Assembly (NCBI RefSeq): GCF_902506145.1
Contig: NZ_LR733519.1
Location: forward strand, 1,772,314-1,836,313
Direction of reading: 5' to 3'
DNA from: Burkholderia sp. 8Y
GTDB taxonomy: Bacteria; Pseudomonadota; Gammaproteobacteria; Burkholderiales; Burkholderiaceae
Length of the DNA: 64,000 bases
The notes under the pieces were generated by a model. It was not told the origin of the DNA, ran no database searches, and was given only the letters and a program-made list of their open reading frames with translations. The translations under genes were made by a program, and so were the position numbers. Positions within the stretch are counted from its first letter, which is position 1. Each line of letters begins with the position of its first letter. This document shows, piece by piece, positions 53,845-62,596 of this stretch.

Positions 53845-54236
53845 TTCGGGCGTTGGCGAAGCAAGGCCATCCTCGTTGAGGGTGGCCTTTTTGTTTGGCG
53901 ATTGCGGCTGGCTGCATGTGCCATTCGCTCTCCGAATTACTGCCACACGACAAGCATATGTTGATTCTGCTTGCGAATACGGTTGTATATCGCGCTAAAT
54001 CGCTTACAAGCAGATTAATAGATTGCCACTTTTATGCAAATCGTTGGCAGGCATTGCCTGTTGTGAGTCTTTCGGAGTTTTCGCAGTTTACCGGCATGCG
54101 CGAACTATCTAAGATCGCACCTTCAGGATAATTAAGTATTTCCTGATGAAGCCCTGACATGGAAGGGCCGATTGTCGAGTGGGCCGATTCGTAGTCGGTT
54201 CTACTCATATTCCGTAATTTGCAGGAGGAAGTGAAA
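53845..54236. other. Region between peptide genes, with terminator and candidate operator
   Basis: About 390 bp without a gene. It holds the terminator at 53863-53892, an AT-rich stretch around 53960-54150, a near-palindrome CTTCAGGA (54121-54128)/TCCTGATGAAG (54141-54151) and a repeated GGGCCGATT (54165-54173 and 54181-54189). A separate promoter for the second peptide is implied. Confidence 0.5.
53863..53892 (+). terminator. Rho-independent terminator after precursor A
   Basis: AAGGCCATCC (53863-53872) and GGGTGGCCTT (53880-53889) form a 10-bp stem with one G-T pair, followed by a T run to 53892. Confidence 0.85.
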
Positions 54237-54353
54237 ATGCAGAAAATCGAACGTAACGCATTGGGTCAAGCTTCGTTGGCTGGCGGCTGCCATAAGGCGA
54301 GCAGCAAGTCGTCGGCGAATACGACGGTCGTTATTTACATCCAAGGTAAGTAA
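54237..54353 (+). CDS. Double-glycine-leader peptide precursor B
   Basis: A 38-residue peptide, too short for normal gene calling. The leader MQKIERNALGQASLAGG differs from precursor A at five positions. The predicted core is 21 residues, beginning CHKASSKSSANTT and ending VVIYIQGK. A lone cysteine (Cys18) becomes the N-terminal residue after cleavage. AGGAGG lies ideally upstream of the ATG. The core aligns with the start of core A (KASS, then Asn/Thr and an isoleucine/valine stretch). Confidence 0.86.
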   Translation: MQKIERNALGQASLAGGCHKASSKSSANTTVVIYIQGK

Positions 54354-54419
54354 CGCGCTTCGGTTCGCATAATCGGCTGTTTCTCGCCGGCACCATTGCT
54401 CGCGAGCGAAAGCCAGGGC

Positions 54420-54441
54420 GGGCGGGGCCGCGGACCCGCCC
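54420..54441 (+). other. GC-rich hairpin between precursor B and the LPLAT-like gene
   Basis: GGGCGGG (54420-54426) pairs with CCCGCCC (54435-54441). No T run follows, so it is a possible attenuator or mRNA-end stabiliser that would raise peptide over export-protein levels. Confidence 0.45.
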
Positions 54442-54469
54442 CCCGCTGCGATTTTAGAAAGAGTTCGTC

Positions 54470-55405
54470 ATGCCTGCGTTGCGTCCCGCGCTGAAGAAAT
54501 GGCTTGCGCTGCGAAAGCATCGCATGCAGCGTTGTATCGTCGGCCGAATCCCAATGGCGTCCGTGGAAAAGGTCGCGCATGTGCTGTGGATCGTGCGCAG
54601 CGCATTCGACGCAAATGCGCGTGCGAATGGCGAGATTCGGGCTGAAATCGGCCGGGACGTGCTGCATTTGCCAAAGGGTCGCGCGGGTCGAGCATGCTCT
54701 GGCGCGCAAGTGGAGAAATTGATCGACCAGCGGATTTACTTTGGCCGGGATATTCGCAAGACCGAAGCGTGGGCGGATCTCGACGAAATCGCCAAGATTC
54801 TCGTGGCCGTTGTGAAGAAGCTGAAACAGGAAGCGCCCGCACGGCCGGTATTCATCTCGCCGTTCCATTTCGTATCTCAATACGCGAACATTTATATCGT
54901 CGAGCGCATGGCGGCATTGCTCGGCTTGCAGTCGATGTCCGTGGTGTCCGGCGTGCCGCGCAATCAATACGGCGACGACCACGCGCTGATTCCCGGCATC
55001 AAAGTCCTCTACACCTATGGCGACGCGAACCGCAACGGACTGGGCGTACGCGTGGCGCGCTCGCTGAAACGCGACGGCGTGGCGGTCCTCTTTAGCGACG
55101 TCCCGCCGTTCACCATGCACCGTTACCCGATGGAGACGGTGGAAGTCACCATGTTCGGCAAGAGCGCCCGACTCCATAACGGCGTCTTTCGAATGGGTGA
55201 GAGCTTCGGCGCGGTGCTGCTGCCGTTCTATCTGCGCTTTTCGCGTGGCCGTTTCGAAGCGCGGCTCTTCGACGCGCTTCCGCTCAACGAGCCCGAATCG
55301 CCGCAGCGGTTGGCCGCTTATATCGAGACTGCGCTCAACGACAACTACGAGCAGTGGCTTCCGGCCGGACATCCCGCCATGTATGCCTTTGCTCCGTCAC
55401 GCTAG
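54470..55405 (+). CDS. Divergent LpxL/LPLAT-like acyltransferase-fold protein
   Basis: A 311-residue protein. The C-terminal half follows the LpxL/LABLAT layout: a glycine-region ARSLKRDGVAVLFSDVPP (Asp210), VEVTMFGKSARLHNGVFRMGESFGAVLLPFYLRF, and a terminal helix with LNDNYEQWLPAGHPAM. The expected HX4(D/E) motif is HFVSQY (His133 to Tyr138), so the acidic residue is replaced by Tyr. It may be inactive, or have a changed reaction on a lipid or peptide. No signal peptide or clear membrane anchor. It sits between the peptide genes and the exporter, 79 bp before the HlyD-like gene. Role in modifying or escorting the peptides is inference. Confidence 0.72.
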   Translation: MPALRPALKKWLALRKHRMQRCIVGRIPMASVEKVAHVLWIVRSAFDANARANGEIRAEIGRDVLHLPKGRAGRACSGAQVEKLIDQRIYFGRDIRKTEAWADLDEIAKILVAVVKKLKQEAPARPVFISPFHFVSQYANIYIVERMAALLGLQSMSVVSGVPRNQYGDDHALIPGIKVLYTYGDANRNGLGVRVARSLKRDGVAVLFSDVPPFTMHRYPMETVEVTMFGKSARLHNGVFRMGESFGAVLLPFYLRFSRGRFEARLFDALPLNEPESPQRLAAYIETALNDNYEQWLPAGHPAMYAFAPSR

Positions 55406-55483
55406 GACACTACAGCGCATTGTTGGCGCGCGTTTGAAGTTGCGACGTCCCGAAGTGCACCGCGTCATTCCAGGCAATCACTC

Positions 55484-56713
55484 ATGCAACCGACCGATAT
55501 CCCTCAATTCAAAGACGTGCCGTGGCGCTGGATAGCCTATGCGACATCGGTGTTCACCGTCGTGGCGATCGCCTTCGGTTTCGTGCATGAAATCGAACTG
55601 AAGCAGGACGTCACCGGCGAAGTCGTTTCCGCATCCGAAGTCAAAATCCAGGGCTTGGCGGGGCTCGTCTCGGCGATTTACGCGCGGCCTTCGGAACATG
55701 TCGAGCCGGGTACACCGCTCTTTCGTCTCCAACGCGACTTCTCGCTGACTACCGATGGTCTGCGCCGGCAAGTCTTCGACGAAAAGATGCGCGACGACCA
55801 GATTCACTCAATCGACGAGCAGTACAGCGAGCGTCGCGTTCAGTTGAATGCGCAACGCGAGACGGCGCGTCTGACGGAAGCCAGCAAGCGCGCGGAATTG
55901 GGCTCGCTCGACGCACAGATCGCGCAGAACGCGCAACTCGTCGGCGAATTCGAGCAGCGGCTTGCGCGGCTCAGCTCCGTGTCGGACTACGTGACGGCCG
56001 ACAAGCTGGAACAGGCGCGGGCGGACGTACATCAAGGCAAGGTGACGGTCGCGCAGAGCGTCGCGCGCAGGCAGCAACTGGCCGGTGAAGTGAGCGCATC
56101 GAGCAGCAGTCAGACTGACCTCGAAGCCCAGCTGCGCGAACTCGACGCACGTCATGCGCGCGATGTACAGGATGTCCGCGCACGTTTCGAGCGTGAGCGG
56201 CAGGACGCGACGGTGTCAGCGCCCAAAGGCGGCACCGTGACGTTCTCCGGTTTGGTGGCGGGCCGGATGCTTGCTGCGGGCGATGTCGCGATGGTGATTT
56301 CGACGAAGGACAGTGGCCCGCTGCGCGCGGCACTGAGCATTCCGTCGCGGCGGCGCGGCTTCGTGCGCGAAGGCCAGATCGTGCGCCTCAAGTTCGATGC
56401 CTTTCCGTACGCGAAGTTCGGGACGTACGAGGCGCGCATCGATTCCATTTCCGGCACGACGGTGCTGCCCGCGAGTCCGGTCGCGCCGCCCGGCACGCCC
56501 GGCGCCCCTGATCCGTCCGAGCAGACCTCAACCACCAAGGAGTCCGATGGAGATTACCTGGCGTGGGCCACGCTGCGCGGCAACACGTTCGATTTCGAGG
56601 GTCAGCACTTCAAGATTCTTCCGGGCATGCGGGCGACGGCGAGCATCGTCGTCGAGCGCCGGACGATTGCCGAGTGGGTCCTCGGGCCGCTGTTCAGAAT
56701 GCTAAGAGGTTGA
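55484..56713 (+). CDS. HlyD-family periplasmic adaptor of peptide exporter
   Basis: A 409-residue membrane-fusion protein: one membrane segment (about 16-34), a lipoyl half (VVSASEVKIQGLAGLVSAIYARPSEHVEPGTPLFRL), a coiled-coil hairpin (about 95-240), the second lipoyl half (ATVSAPKGGTVTFSGLVAGRMLAAGDVAMVI) and a beta-barrel part. It is of the bacteriocin-exporter type (NHLM/CvaA-like). The C39 transporter starts 2 bases after its stop. It links the inner-membrane exporter to the TolC-like channel. Confidence 0.92.
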   Translation: MQPTDIPQFKDVPWRWIAYATSVFTVVAIAFGFVHEIELKQDVTGEVVSASEVKIQGLAGLVSAIYARPSEHVEPGTPLFRLQRDFSLTTDGLRRQVFDEKMRDDQIHSIDEQYSERRVQLNAQRETARLTEASKRAELGSLDAQIAQNAQLVGEFEQRLARLSSVSDYVTADKLEQARADVHQGKVTVAQSVARRQQLAGEVSASSSSQTDLEAQLRELDARHARDVQDVRARFERERQDATVSAPKGGTVTFSGLVAGRMLAAGDVAMVISTKDSGPLRAALSIPSRRRGFVREGQIVRLKFDAFPYAKFGTYEARIDSISGTTVLPASPVAPPGTPGAPDPSEQTSTTKESDGDYLAWATLRGNTFDFEGQHFKILPGMRATASIVVERRTIAEWVLGPLFRMLRG

Positions 56714-56714
56714 T

Positions 56715-58835
56715 GTGCGCGTTATCTATCAGAATGAAGTCGCCGAATGCGGTTACGCGTGTCTCGCGATGGTGCTGTCTCATCTCGGCCGCGCGACCGA
56801 TGTCCGCGAGTTGTCAGCGTACAAGCCGATCTCGGCGAACGGTCTCTCGTTGATGGACCTGTACGACGTCGCCATCGATTTCGGGCTTGCGGTGCAGGCG
56901 TACCGGTTCGACGCATCGGACCTGTCGGCCGTCAAGAAGGGCTCGATCCTCCATTTCGGCGGCGCTCACTTCGTCGTCTTCGAGAAGGCGGGGCACGGCT
57001 ATGTCCGCGTGATCGATCCGGCAACGGGTCGCCGGCGCGTTTCGATGGACACGTTCCGCTCCGCCGTCTCGGGCTTCCTGCTCGAATTCGCGCCGACGCC
57101 GCAGATGCCGCGCATCCGCGCGAAGTCGCGCGTGCCGGCGGCGCTCAAGCGCGTGCGCGCGCTCAGTCCGCAGATGAGGGCGCAGATCGGCAAGATCGCG
57201 TTCGTCGCGCTCGGCAGCCAGTTCGCCATCCTGGCGGCGCCTTATTTCGGCAATCTCGTGCTCGACTACGTGGTTGCAGCGGACAACCGCAATCTGCTCA
57301 ACGTGCTCGTCGCCACCTTCGCCAGCATCTTCCTGCTGGGGGCGCTCAGCGAATTCGTTCAGAAGTACCTGACCGAGCTGCTTTACAACATCACGCAGAT
57401 CAATTCCACCGAGGGCTTGCTCGGGCATTTGCTGCGCAATCCGATGTCGTGGTTCGAAAAGCGCCACGTCGGCGATGTCTTCGCGCGCGTGAAAGCGCAG
57501 GACGAAATCAGCGTGTTCACCACGCGCACGACGGTGTCGCTCATCATCGACCTGACGGTCGGGGCCATCGCGCTCGTGCTGATGCTCATACAGAGCCGCC
57601 AGTTGGCGGGCGTGGCGTTGCTGATCTTCGCGGCGTACGTCGCGCTGGCGCTCAGCATGTTCGCCGCGATGCGCGACAACCATGCGCTCGTGCTGGAAAC
57701 ATCCGCGCGTTGCGATGACTCGCTCATCGAAACCATTCGCGCCGCCTCGCTGCTGAAGCTGGCGCAAGGCGAGACGCGGCGCACCGCCATCTACATGACG
57801 ATTTACAAGGCGTATGCCGCGGCGCTTCTCAAGAGCAGCCGTCTCGCCTGCACCCGCGACGGCTTGCTGAAGCTCGTGACTTACGCGGATACCATCGTCA
57901 TCACCTGGCTTGCCGCGCGGCTGATGCTCGGCGGCAAGGTGTCGGTCGGCGTGTTCTATTCGTTCCTGATCTACAAGTCGCTCATGTCCGAACGGCTCGC
58001 GAGCGGGATCAACGCCACGTTCCAGTACTTCATGCTGAGCGTGCCGACCGCGCGTGTCGACGATATCGTGGAGAGCGAGAACGAGCGTTACACGCCGCTC
58101 GCCGATACGCAGCGCGCAACGGAAGTGCGGTCGTTCGAGCAAATCGACGTGCGCGACGTGACGTTCAGCTATGGCGTTTCCGATGAGCCGGTCCTGAAGA
58201 ATGCGAGCTTGCGTATTCGCCGTGGCGACAAGATCGCCATTACGGGGCCTTCCGGCAGCGGCAAGTCCACATTGTTCAAGCTGCTGTCGGCGGCCGAGCC
58301 GCTTCGCGACGGGCATATCGCGTTGAATGGCATCGCATGGCCGAATCTCACCGTCGATGAAATCCGCCGTCATCAGGCGCATATGCGGCAGGGCGACATC
58401 ATTCTGCACGGCTCGATTGCGGATAACGTGACGCTGTTTGCCGCGCAGACGGACGAAGACCGCATTCATAAGCTGCTGGCCGACGTCGGCCTTCTCGACG
58501 ACATCATGCGTTTGCCGATGCGTACGCGCACCGTCATCAGCGACACCATCGCGAATATCTCGGCCGGTCAGCGCCAGCGGCTCTTGCTTGCACGTGCGCT
58601 GTATCAGCAGCGCGAATTGTTGCTGCTCGACGAACCGACGTCGAATCTCGATCCCGCGTCGGTGCGGCGTATCGCGTCGCTGCTGCGCAATCTCGATCGC
58701 ACGGTGGTGGTGATCACGCATGACATGTCGCTGGCATCGGCATTCGATACGCGCTATCGGTTCGATGCCGGGGCGCTGTTGCCCGAACGCGATGCAACAA
58801 GCAACACCCTGCCGGACGAAACGCTCCATGCTTAA
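56715..58835 (+). CDS. C39-peptidase-containing ABC transporter (PCAT)
   Basis: A 706-residue ABC transporter that cuts double-glycine leaders and exports the core. The N-terminal C39 domain (about 1-130) has the complete catalytic set: Gln6, Cys12 in AECGYACLAM, His85 in AHFVVFE and Asp101 in VIDPATG. Six membrane segments (about 160-440) and an ABC ATPase follow, with GPSGSGKST (about 510), ISAGQRQR (about 615, a variant of LSGGQ), LLLLDEPTS (about 636) and VITHD (about 668). It starts with GTG at 56715, 1 base after the HlyD stop; the ATG at 56713 is out of frame. Its 3' end overlaps the TolC-like gene. Confidence 0.95.
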   Translation: MRVIYQNEVAECGYACLAMVLSHLGRATDVRELSAYKPISANGLSLMDLYDVAIDFGLAVQAYRFDASDLSAVKKGSILHFGGAHFVVFEKAGHGYVRVIDPATGRRRVSMDTFRSAVSGFLLEFAPTPQMPRIRAKSRVPAALKRVRALSPQMRAQIGKIAFVALGSQFAILAAPYFGNLVLDYVVAADNRNLLNVLVATFASIFLLGALSEFVQKYLTELLYNITQINSTEGLLGHLLRNPMSWFEKRHVGDVFARVKAQDEISVFTTRTTVSLIIDLTVGAIALVLMLIQSRQLAGVALLIFAAYVALALSMFAAMRDNHALVLETSARCDDSLIETIRAASLLKLAQGETRRTAIYMTIYKAYAAALLKSSRLACTRDGLLKLVTYADTIVITWLAARLMLGGKVSVGVFYSFLIYKSLMSERLASGINATFQYFMLSVPTARVDDIVESENERYTPLADTQRATEVRSFEQIDVRDVTFSYGVSDEPVLKNASLRIRRGDKIAITGPSGSGKSTLFKLLSAAEPLRDGHIALNGIAWPNLTVDEIRRHQAHMRQGDIILHGSIADNVTLFAAQTDEDRIHKLLADVGLLDDIMRLPMRTRTVISDTIANISAGQRQRLLLARALYQQRELLLLDEPTSNLDPASVRRIASLLRNLDRTVVVITHDMSLASAFDTRYRFDAGALLPERDATSNTLPDETLHA

Positions 58836-60159
58836 TCGACGCATTTCGTTATGCGCGCTCGCGTGCGCGCTCGTGTTCGTCGATGCCGCGCACGCGGACG
58901 ACCTCGTCGGCATCGTCCAACAGGCGCTCGATCACGACGCGGAGCTCGGTCAGGCACGGGCCGCGTACGAGGCCGCGAAGCAGGCGATTCCGATTGCACG
59001 CGCTGCGCTGCTGCCGCAGATCGCGGGCGGCTGGGGGCGCTCGTACAACCGCATCGACATGGATGGCTTTCCGCGCCAGAAGTATTGGCAGAACGGCTGG
59101 ATGGTGACCATGGCGCAGCCGCTGTTCGACTGGAGCAAGTGGACCGCTTACCGGCAGGCGGATTTCGTCGTGGCGCAGGGCGCGGTCGACTTCGCGGGCG
59201 CGCAGCAGGCGTCGATTCTGCGGGCCGTGCGCGCCTATTTCGATGAACTCGCCGCCGAAGACGAAGTGAAGCGCGCGGCCGACTATCTCTCGGCCATCGA
59301 CGCGCAACTGGAGCAGGTGCGTCGCAAACGGGCAGCAGGCGAGGTGACGCTGATCGACCAGCGCGAAGCCGACACCGCCCGCGAGCAGGCGCAGTTGCAG
59401 CAGGCCGATGCACAGGAGGAACTGAGCGTGAAGCGCCGCGCGTTGCAGCAAGTCACTGGCCGGCCGTTCGCTGCGCTGGCCTCGTTGCCGCCCGGCACGG
59501 GGTTGCCCACGCTCGCCGAAGGCGAGGAAACGTGGGTCGAGCAGGCTAAGTCGCGCGGCTATGATGTGCAATCCAAACAACTCGGCTGGGAAGTCGCCAA
59601 GTTCGATTCGACCAAGGCTCGCGCGGCGAACTATCCGGTCGTCAGCGTGACCGGCAGTTACACGCCGGCGGGCGCGGCGTCCGGCTATTCGCGGCCCACC
59701 ACGACGACAACCGGCATGCTGCAGATTCAGATTCCGCTCTTCTCCGGTGGCGAGCTTCAGGCGCGCGTGAAGCAGTCGCTTGCGCTCGAAGACAAAGCCA
59801 AGGAGAGCTACGAGCTGGCGTCGAATCAGGCGGAAGCATCCGCTCGCAACAACTTTGCGAAGTATGTGCGGGAACGTCAGCGGACCGACGCGCTCACGCA
59901 TCTGGTGCAAAGCTCGCGCGATACGCTGAACGCCACCGAGGTCGGTTTCAAGGTAGGAAGCCGCACGGGCAACGACGTGCTGCGCGCCATCGATGCGCTG
60001 TACACGGCCCGCCGCGATCTGCTGCGCTCGCGTTACGCGGCAGTCGTCGCGTTTCTGCAATTGAAAGCGGATGTCGCCACCTTGAGCACCGACGATATCG
60101 CCGACATGAACAGTAAGCTCTGCTGCGCGTTGCAGACATCGAGCGCCGACGCGCGCTAG
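58828..60159 (+). CDS. TolC-like outer-membrane efflux protein
   Basis: A 443-residue outer-membrane factor with a signal peptide (1-23, ending AHA-D) and the two OEP repeats with long coiled-coil helices (about 30-210 and 225-420; for example EVTLIDQREADTAREQAQLQQADAQ and VGFKVGSRTGNDVLRAIDAL). The ATG at 58828 overlaps the transporter stop by 8 bp, marking a coupled operon. It completes a type I export system with the HlyD-like and PCAT proteins. Only 10 bp separate it from the converging TetR gene. Confidence 0.92.
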   Translation: MLNRRISLCALACALVFVDAAHADDLVGIVQQALDHDAELGQARAAYEAAKQAIPIARAALLPQIAGGWGRSYNRIDMDGFPRQKYWQNGWMVTMAQPLFDWSKWTAYRQADFVVAQGAVDFAGAQQASILRAVRAYFDELAAEDEVKRAADYLSAIDAQLEQVRRKRAAGEVTLIDQREADTAREQAQLQQADAQEELSVKRRALQQVTGRPFAALASLPPGTGLPTLAEGEETWVEQAKSRGYDVQSKQLGWEVAKFDSTKARAANYPVVSVTGSYTPAGAASGYSRPTTTTTGMLQIQIPLFSGGELQARVKQSLALEDKAKESYELASNQAEASARNNFAKYVRERQRTDALTHLVQSSRDTLNATEVGFKVGSRTGNDVLRAIDALYTARRDLLRSRYAAVVAFLQLKADVATLSTDDIADMNSKLCCALQTSSADAR

Positions 60160-60169
60160 GCGGCGCGCA

Positions 60170-60757
60170 TTATTCGGCGCTCGTCGCTGCGCGCTTCACC
60201 GCGCGAACCACGCGGGCGAGGGCCTTTAATGAATCGGCGGGGGCGTCGGCGAACTGCGCCGCCACGATTGCACCATCCACCGCCAACGCGAGCGCCTGCG
60301 CATCGGCCTTCGCGGTGCGCGACGGCGGCATCAGCCCGCGAATGGCGGCGGTCATCTCCCGCTTGTGCCGCCGCGCGATCTCGACGGCCTGCGGCAGCGT
60401 ACCGCCGACTTCCACGACTGAATTGATGAATGCGCAACCCCGGTACGTGTCGCCGCCGAACCATTCGGCGAGCGCGGGAACGAGCGCGGACAGTGTGCCG
60501 CCATGCCGCGAGAGCGCATCGCGGAACCACGTCATCCAGTTGTCGTGCCGATACTCCAGGAACGCGACGATCAGATCGTCCTTGCTCGGAAAATAGCGAT
60601 AGAACGTCTTCTTCGCGACGCCGGATTCCGCGATCACGCGATCGATTCCGGTCGCGCGGATACCGTCGCGGTAAAAGAGGTCGTGCGCGGTACGCAGGAT
60701 ACGCGCATCCGGCGCAAGCTCGGCGATGTCGGCAGGAGAGGCGTTCAAGTTCATCAT
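60170..60757 (-). CDS. TetR/AcrR-family transcriptional regulator
   Basis: A 195-residue repressor with an N-terminal TetR HTH ([44 protein letters not shown]) and a helical ligand domain (about 85-190). Its promoter region shares two copies of a 22-bp palindromic site with the DUF1348 gene. It is not part of the peptide-export operon by orientation, though its 3' end abuts it. ATG at 60757 or 60754. Confidence 0.92.
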   Translation of the reverse strand: MMNLNASPADIAELAPDARILRTAHDLFYRDGIRATGIDRVIAESGVAKKTFYRYFPSKDDLIVAFLEYRHDNWMTWFRDALSRHGGTLSALVPALAEWFGGDTYRGCAFINSVVEVGGTLPQAVEIARRHKREMTAAIRGLMPPSRTAKADAQALALAVDGAIVAAQFADAPADSLKALARVVRAVKRAATSAE

Positions 60758-60766
60758 GCAGCCGAT

Positions 60767-60788
60767 TGTAGACAGGTTCGTCTACCTG
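60767..60788. promoter_or_regulatory. TetR operator, site 1
   Basis: A 22-bp imperfect palindrome with GTAGAC (60768-60773) and GTCTAC (60780-60785) arms. Its reverse complement matches site 2 at 60804 in 18 of 22 positions by eye. It lies just upstream of the TetR start. Confidence 0.75.
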
Positions 60789-60803
60789 CGCTAGAGTGCC
60801 CTT

Positions 60804-60825
60804 CAGGTAGACAATCCTGTCTACC
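60804..60825. promoter_or_regulatory. TetR operator, site 2
   Basis: GGTAGACA and TGTCTACC form an exact 8-bp inverted repeat around ATCC. It lies 37 bp from site 1, between the divergent TetR and DUF1348 genes, and very probably regulates both. Confidence 0.78.
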
Positions 60826-60850
60826 GCGTGCAGCGTCATCCGGACATGTC

Positions 60851-61318
60851 ATGGAAACAAGACCGCCCGTTCCGCCGTTCGACGCAGAAACTGCCGCGCT
60901 CAAGGTTCGTCTCGCCGAAGACGGCTGGAACACGCGCGACCCAAAGCGCGTTGCGCTGGCTTATACCGAGGACACGCGCTGGCGCAACCGTGCGGAGTTC
61001 GTCAATGGACGCGAGCAAGTCGAGGCTTTTCTGCAGCGCAAGTGGGTGCGTGAACTGGACTATCGGCTGATCAAGGAATTGTGGGCGTTCACCGGAAACC
61101 GTATTGCCGTGCGCTTCGCGTATGAATGGCATGACGATTCGGGTAACTGGCACCGCAGTTACGGCAACGAGAACTGGCAGTTCAACGAAGCGGGACTCAT
61201 GACGCATCGGCATGCGTCGATCAACGATCTGCCGATCAAGGAATCCGAGCGCAAATATCACTGGCCGCTTGGCCGACGTCCCGACGATCACCCGGGCTTG
61301 AGCGATCTCGGCCTGTAG
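60851..61318 (+). CDS. DUF1348 (NTF2-like) protein
   Basis: A 155-residue SnoaL/NTF2-like protein of the DUF1348 family: [73 protein letters not shown]. The family has no assigned reaction; its cone-shaped pocket usually binds small ligands. The ATG at 60851 is 26 bp from TetR site 2, so it is probably the TetR regulator's main target. Confidence 0.88.
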   Translation: METRPPVPPFDAETAALKVRLAEDGWNTRDPKRVALAYTEDTRWRNRAEFVNGREQVEAFLQRKWVRELDYRLIKELWAFTGNRIAVRFAYEWHDDSGNWHRSYGNENWQFNEAGLMTHRHASINDLPIKESERKYHWPLGRRPDDHPGLSDLGL

Positions 61319-61339
61319 CAGCCGGTCGCGCAAAGGCGC

Positions 61340-62362
61340 TCACATGTCGCGCCGCCGGCGAAACGCCCACCATCCGGCGAGCACGGTAAAGCTCGCGACG
61401 ATCACGACCAGCAGCCAGAAGCCGTGATGATTCTCCGCAAGCGGTATGCCGCCGACATTCATGCCGAAGAATCCGGCGACGATGTTAATCGGCAACGCGA
61501 GCACGGTCACGAGCGTCAGCGTGAAAAGCGTGCGGTTGCTTTGCTCGTCCATGCGCGTCGCGATTTCTTCCTGCAACAGCTTGATGCGCTCGACGAGTCC
61601 CGCGAGGTCGTTGAGCACGAGCGAAAACTCCTCGGTGGCGTCGCGCAAGTCCTGGATGTCTTGCGCATGAAGCCAGCGCGGCGGGCGCGCGAGCAGGCGG
61701 AACACTGAACCGGGTTCCGGCGCGAGCAGCCGTTGCAGCCTCACGAGCACGCGCCGTTGCGCGCCGAGATCGGAGCGCGTGGTGGACGAATGCGTCGAAA
61801 GAAAGCGATCCTCGATGCCGTCCACTTCCGCGCTCGTACGCCGCACGATCTGCACGAGCAGGTCCGCCTGATCGCGCAGCAGGTGCGCGAGCAACTCTGC
61901 CGGCGCGCGGAACACTTCGCCGCGCCGCACCGACTCGCGCAGCGAATCGATGGAGCGCAGCGGCTTCATGCGCGCCGTGACCAGCAGCTTCTGGTGCGTG
62001 TAGACCCACAGCGTCGCGATCTCCGAGGGCGTCAGCTCGAAATTGAACATCACGTCGTTGATGACCGCGAGAAGCGCGCCCTCCTGATGCTCGATGCGCG
62101 TCGAGTGCGATCCTTCATGCAGCGTGTCGAAGAATGAGTCGGGCAGGCCGAGCCGCGTCTTCATCCATCGTTCGCACGCGCTGTTCGCCAGATCGAAGTG
62201 CAGCCATAGGAACTCCTTGGTCGTGTCGTCGCGGGCGAGCCAGTCGCTCGCCGCATCCGAATCGATCGGCTCGCCGGGCTGATCGACGCGGAAGCGGAAG
62301 CCGCAGACAAGGCCGGTGAAGTCGGAGCCGTAGAGCGGTCTTTGCGGGATGGCGGGGTTCAT
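61340..62362 (-). CDS. ZntB/CorA-family metal-ion transporter
   Basis: A 340-residue CorA-superfamily protein: a large cytoplasmic N-terminal domain (about 1-275), two C-terminal membrane segments and the pore motif GMN (in NIVAGFFGMNVGG), followed by a basic C terminus. The length and features agree with ZntB zinc transporters, but I cannot exclude magnesium transport. It converges on the DUF1348 gene. Confidence 0.87.
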   Translation of the reverse strand: MNPAIPQRPLYGSDFTGLVCGFRFRVDQPGEPIDSDAASDWLARDDTTKEFLWLHFDLANSACERWMKTRLGLPDSFFDTLHEGSHSTRIEHQEGALLAVINDVMFNFELTPSEIATLWVYTHQKLLVTARMKPLRSIDSLRESVRRGEVFRAPAELLAHLLRDQADLLVQIVRRTSAEVDGIEDRFLSTHSSTTRSDLGAQRRVLVRLQRLLAPEPGSVFRLLARPPRWLHAQDIQDLRDATEEFSLVLNDLAGLVERIKLLQEEIATRMDEQSNRTLFTLTLVTVLALPINIVAGFFGMNVGGIPLAENHHGFWLLVVIVASFTVLAGWWAFRRRRDM

Positions 62363-62596
62363 GCGGACGTTGGGTGGCGGTCGAAGACGGGCGGCGTGCT
62401 TTGTCAGGCGCTAGTGTGCCACCGGTCAGGGTTCGGCAAGCGGCTCTTTGCCGCGTGACGCCGCGCGAAATAATCGTCGGGATTCATGGCGCGGAATGTA
62501 AGAATGATTGTCATATTGACGGCGTATGATGGCCGGATACGCGACGATCCACGCCGGTCCGGCGGGCACCGTCTGTCTAACCTGGGGAGAAGGGCT

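Noticed and set aside
56814..58913. Minus-strand frame (699 codons) across the C39 ABC transporter
   Set aside because: Opposite-strand shadow without recognisable domains.
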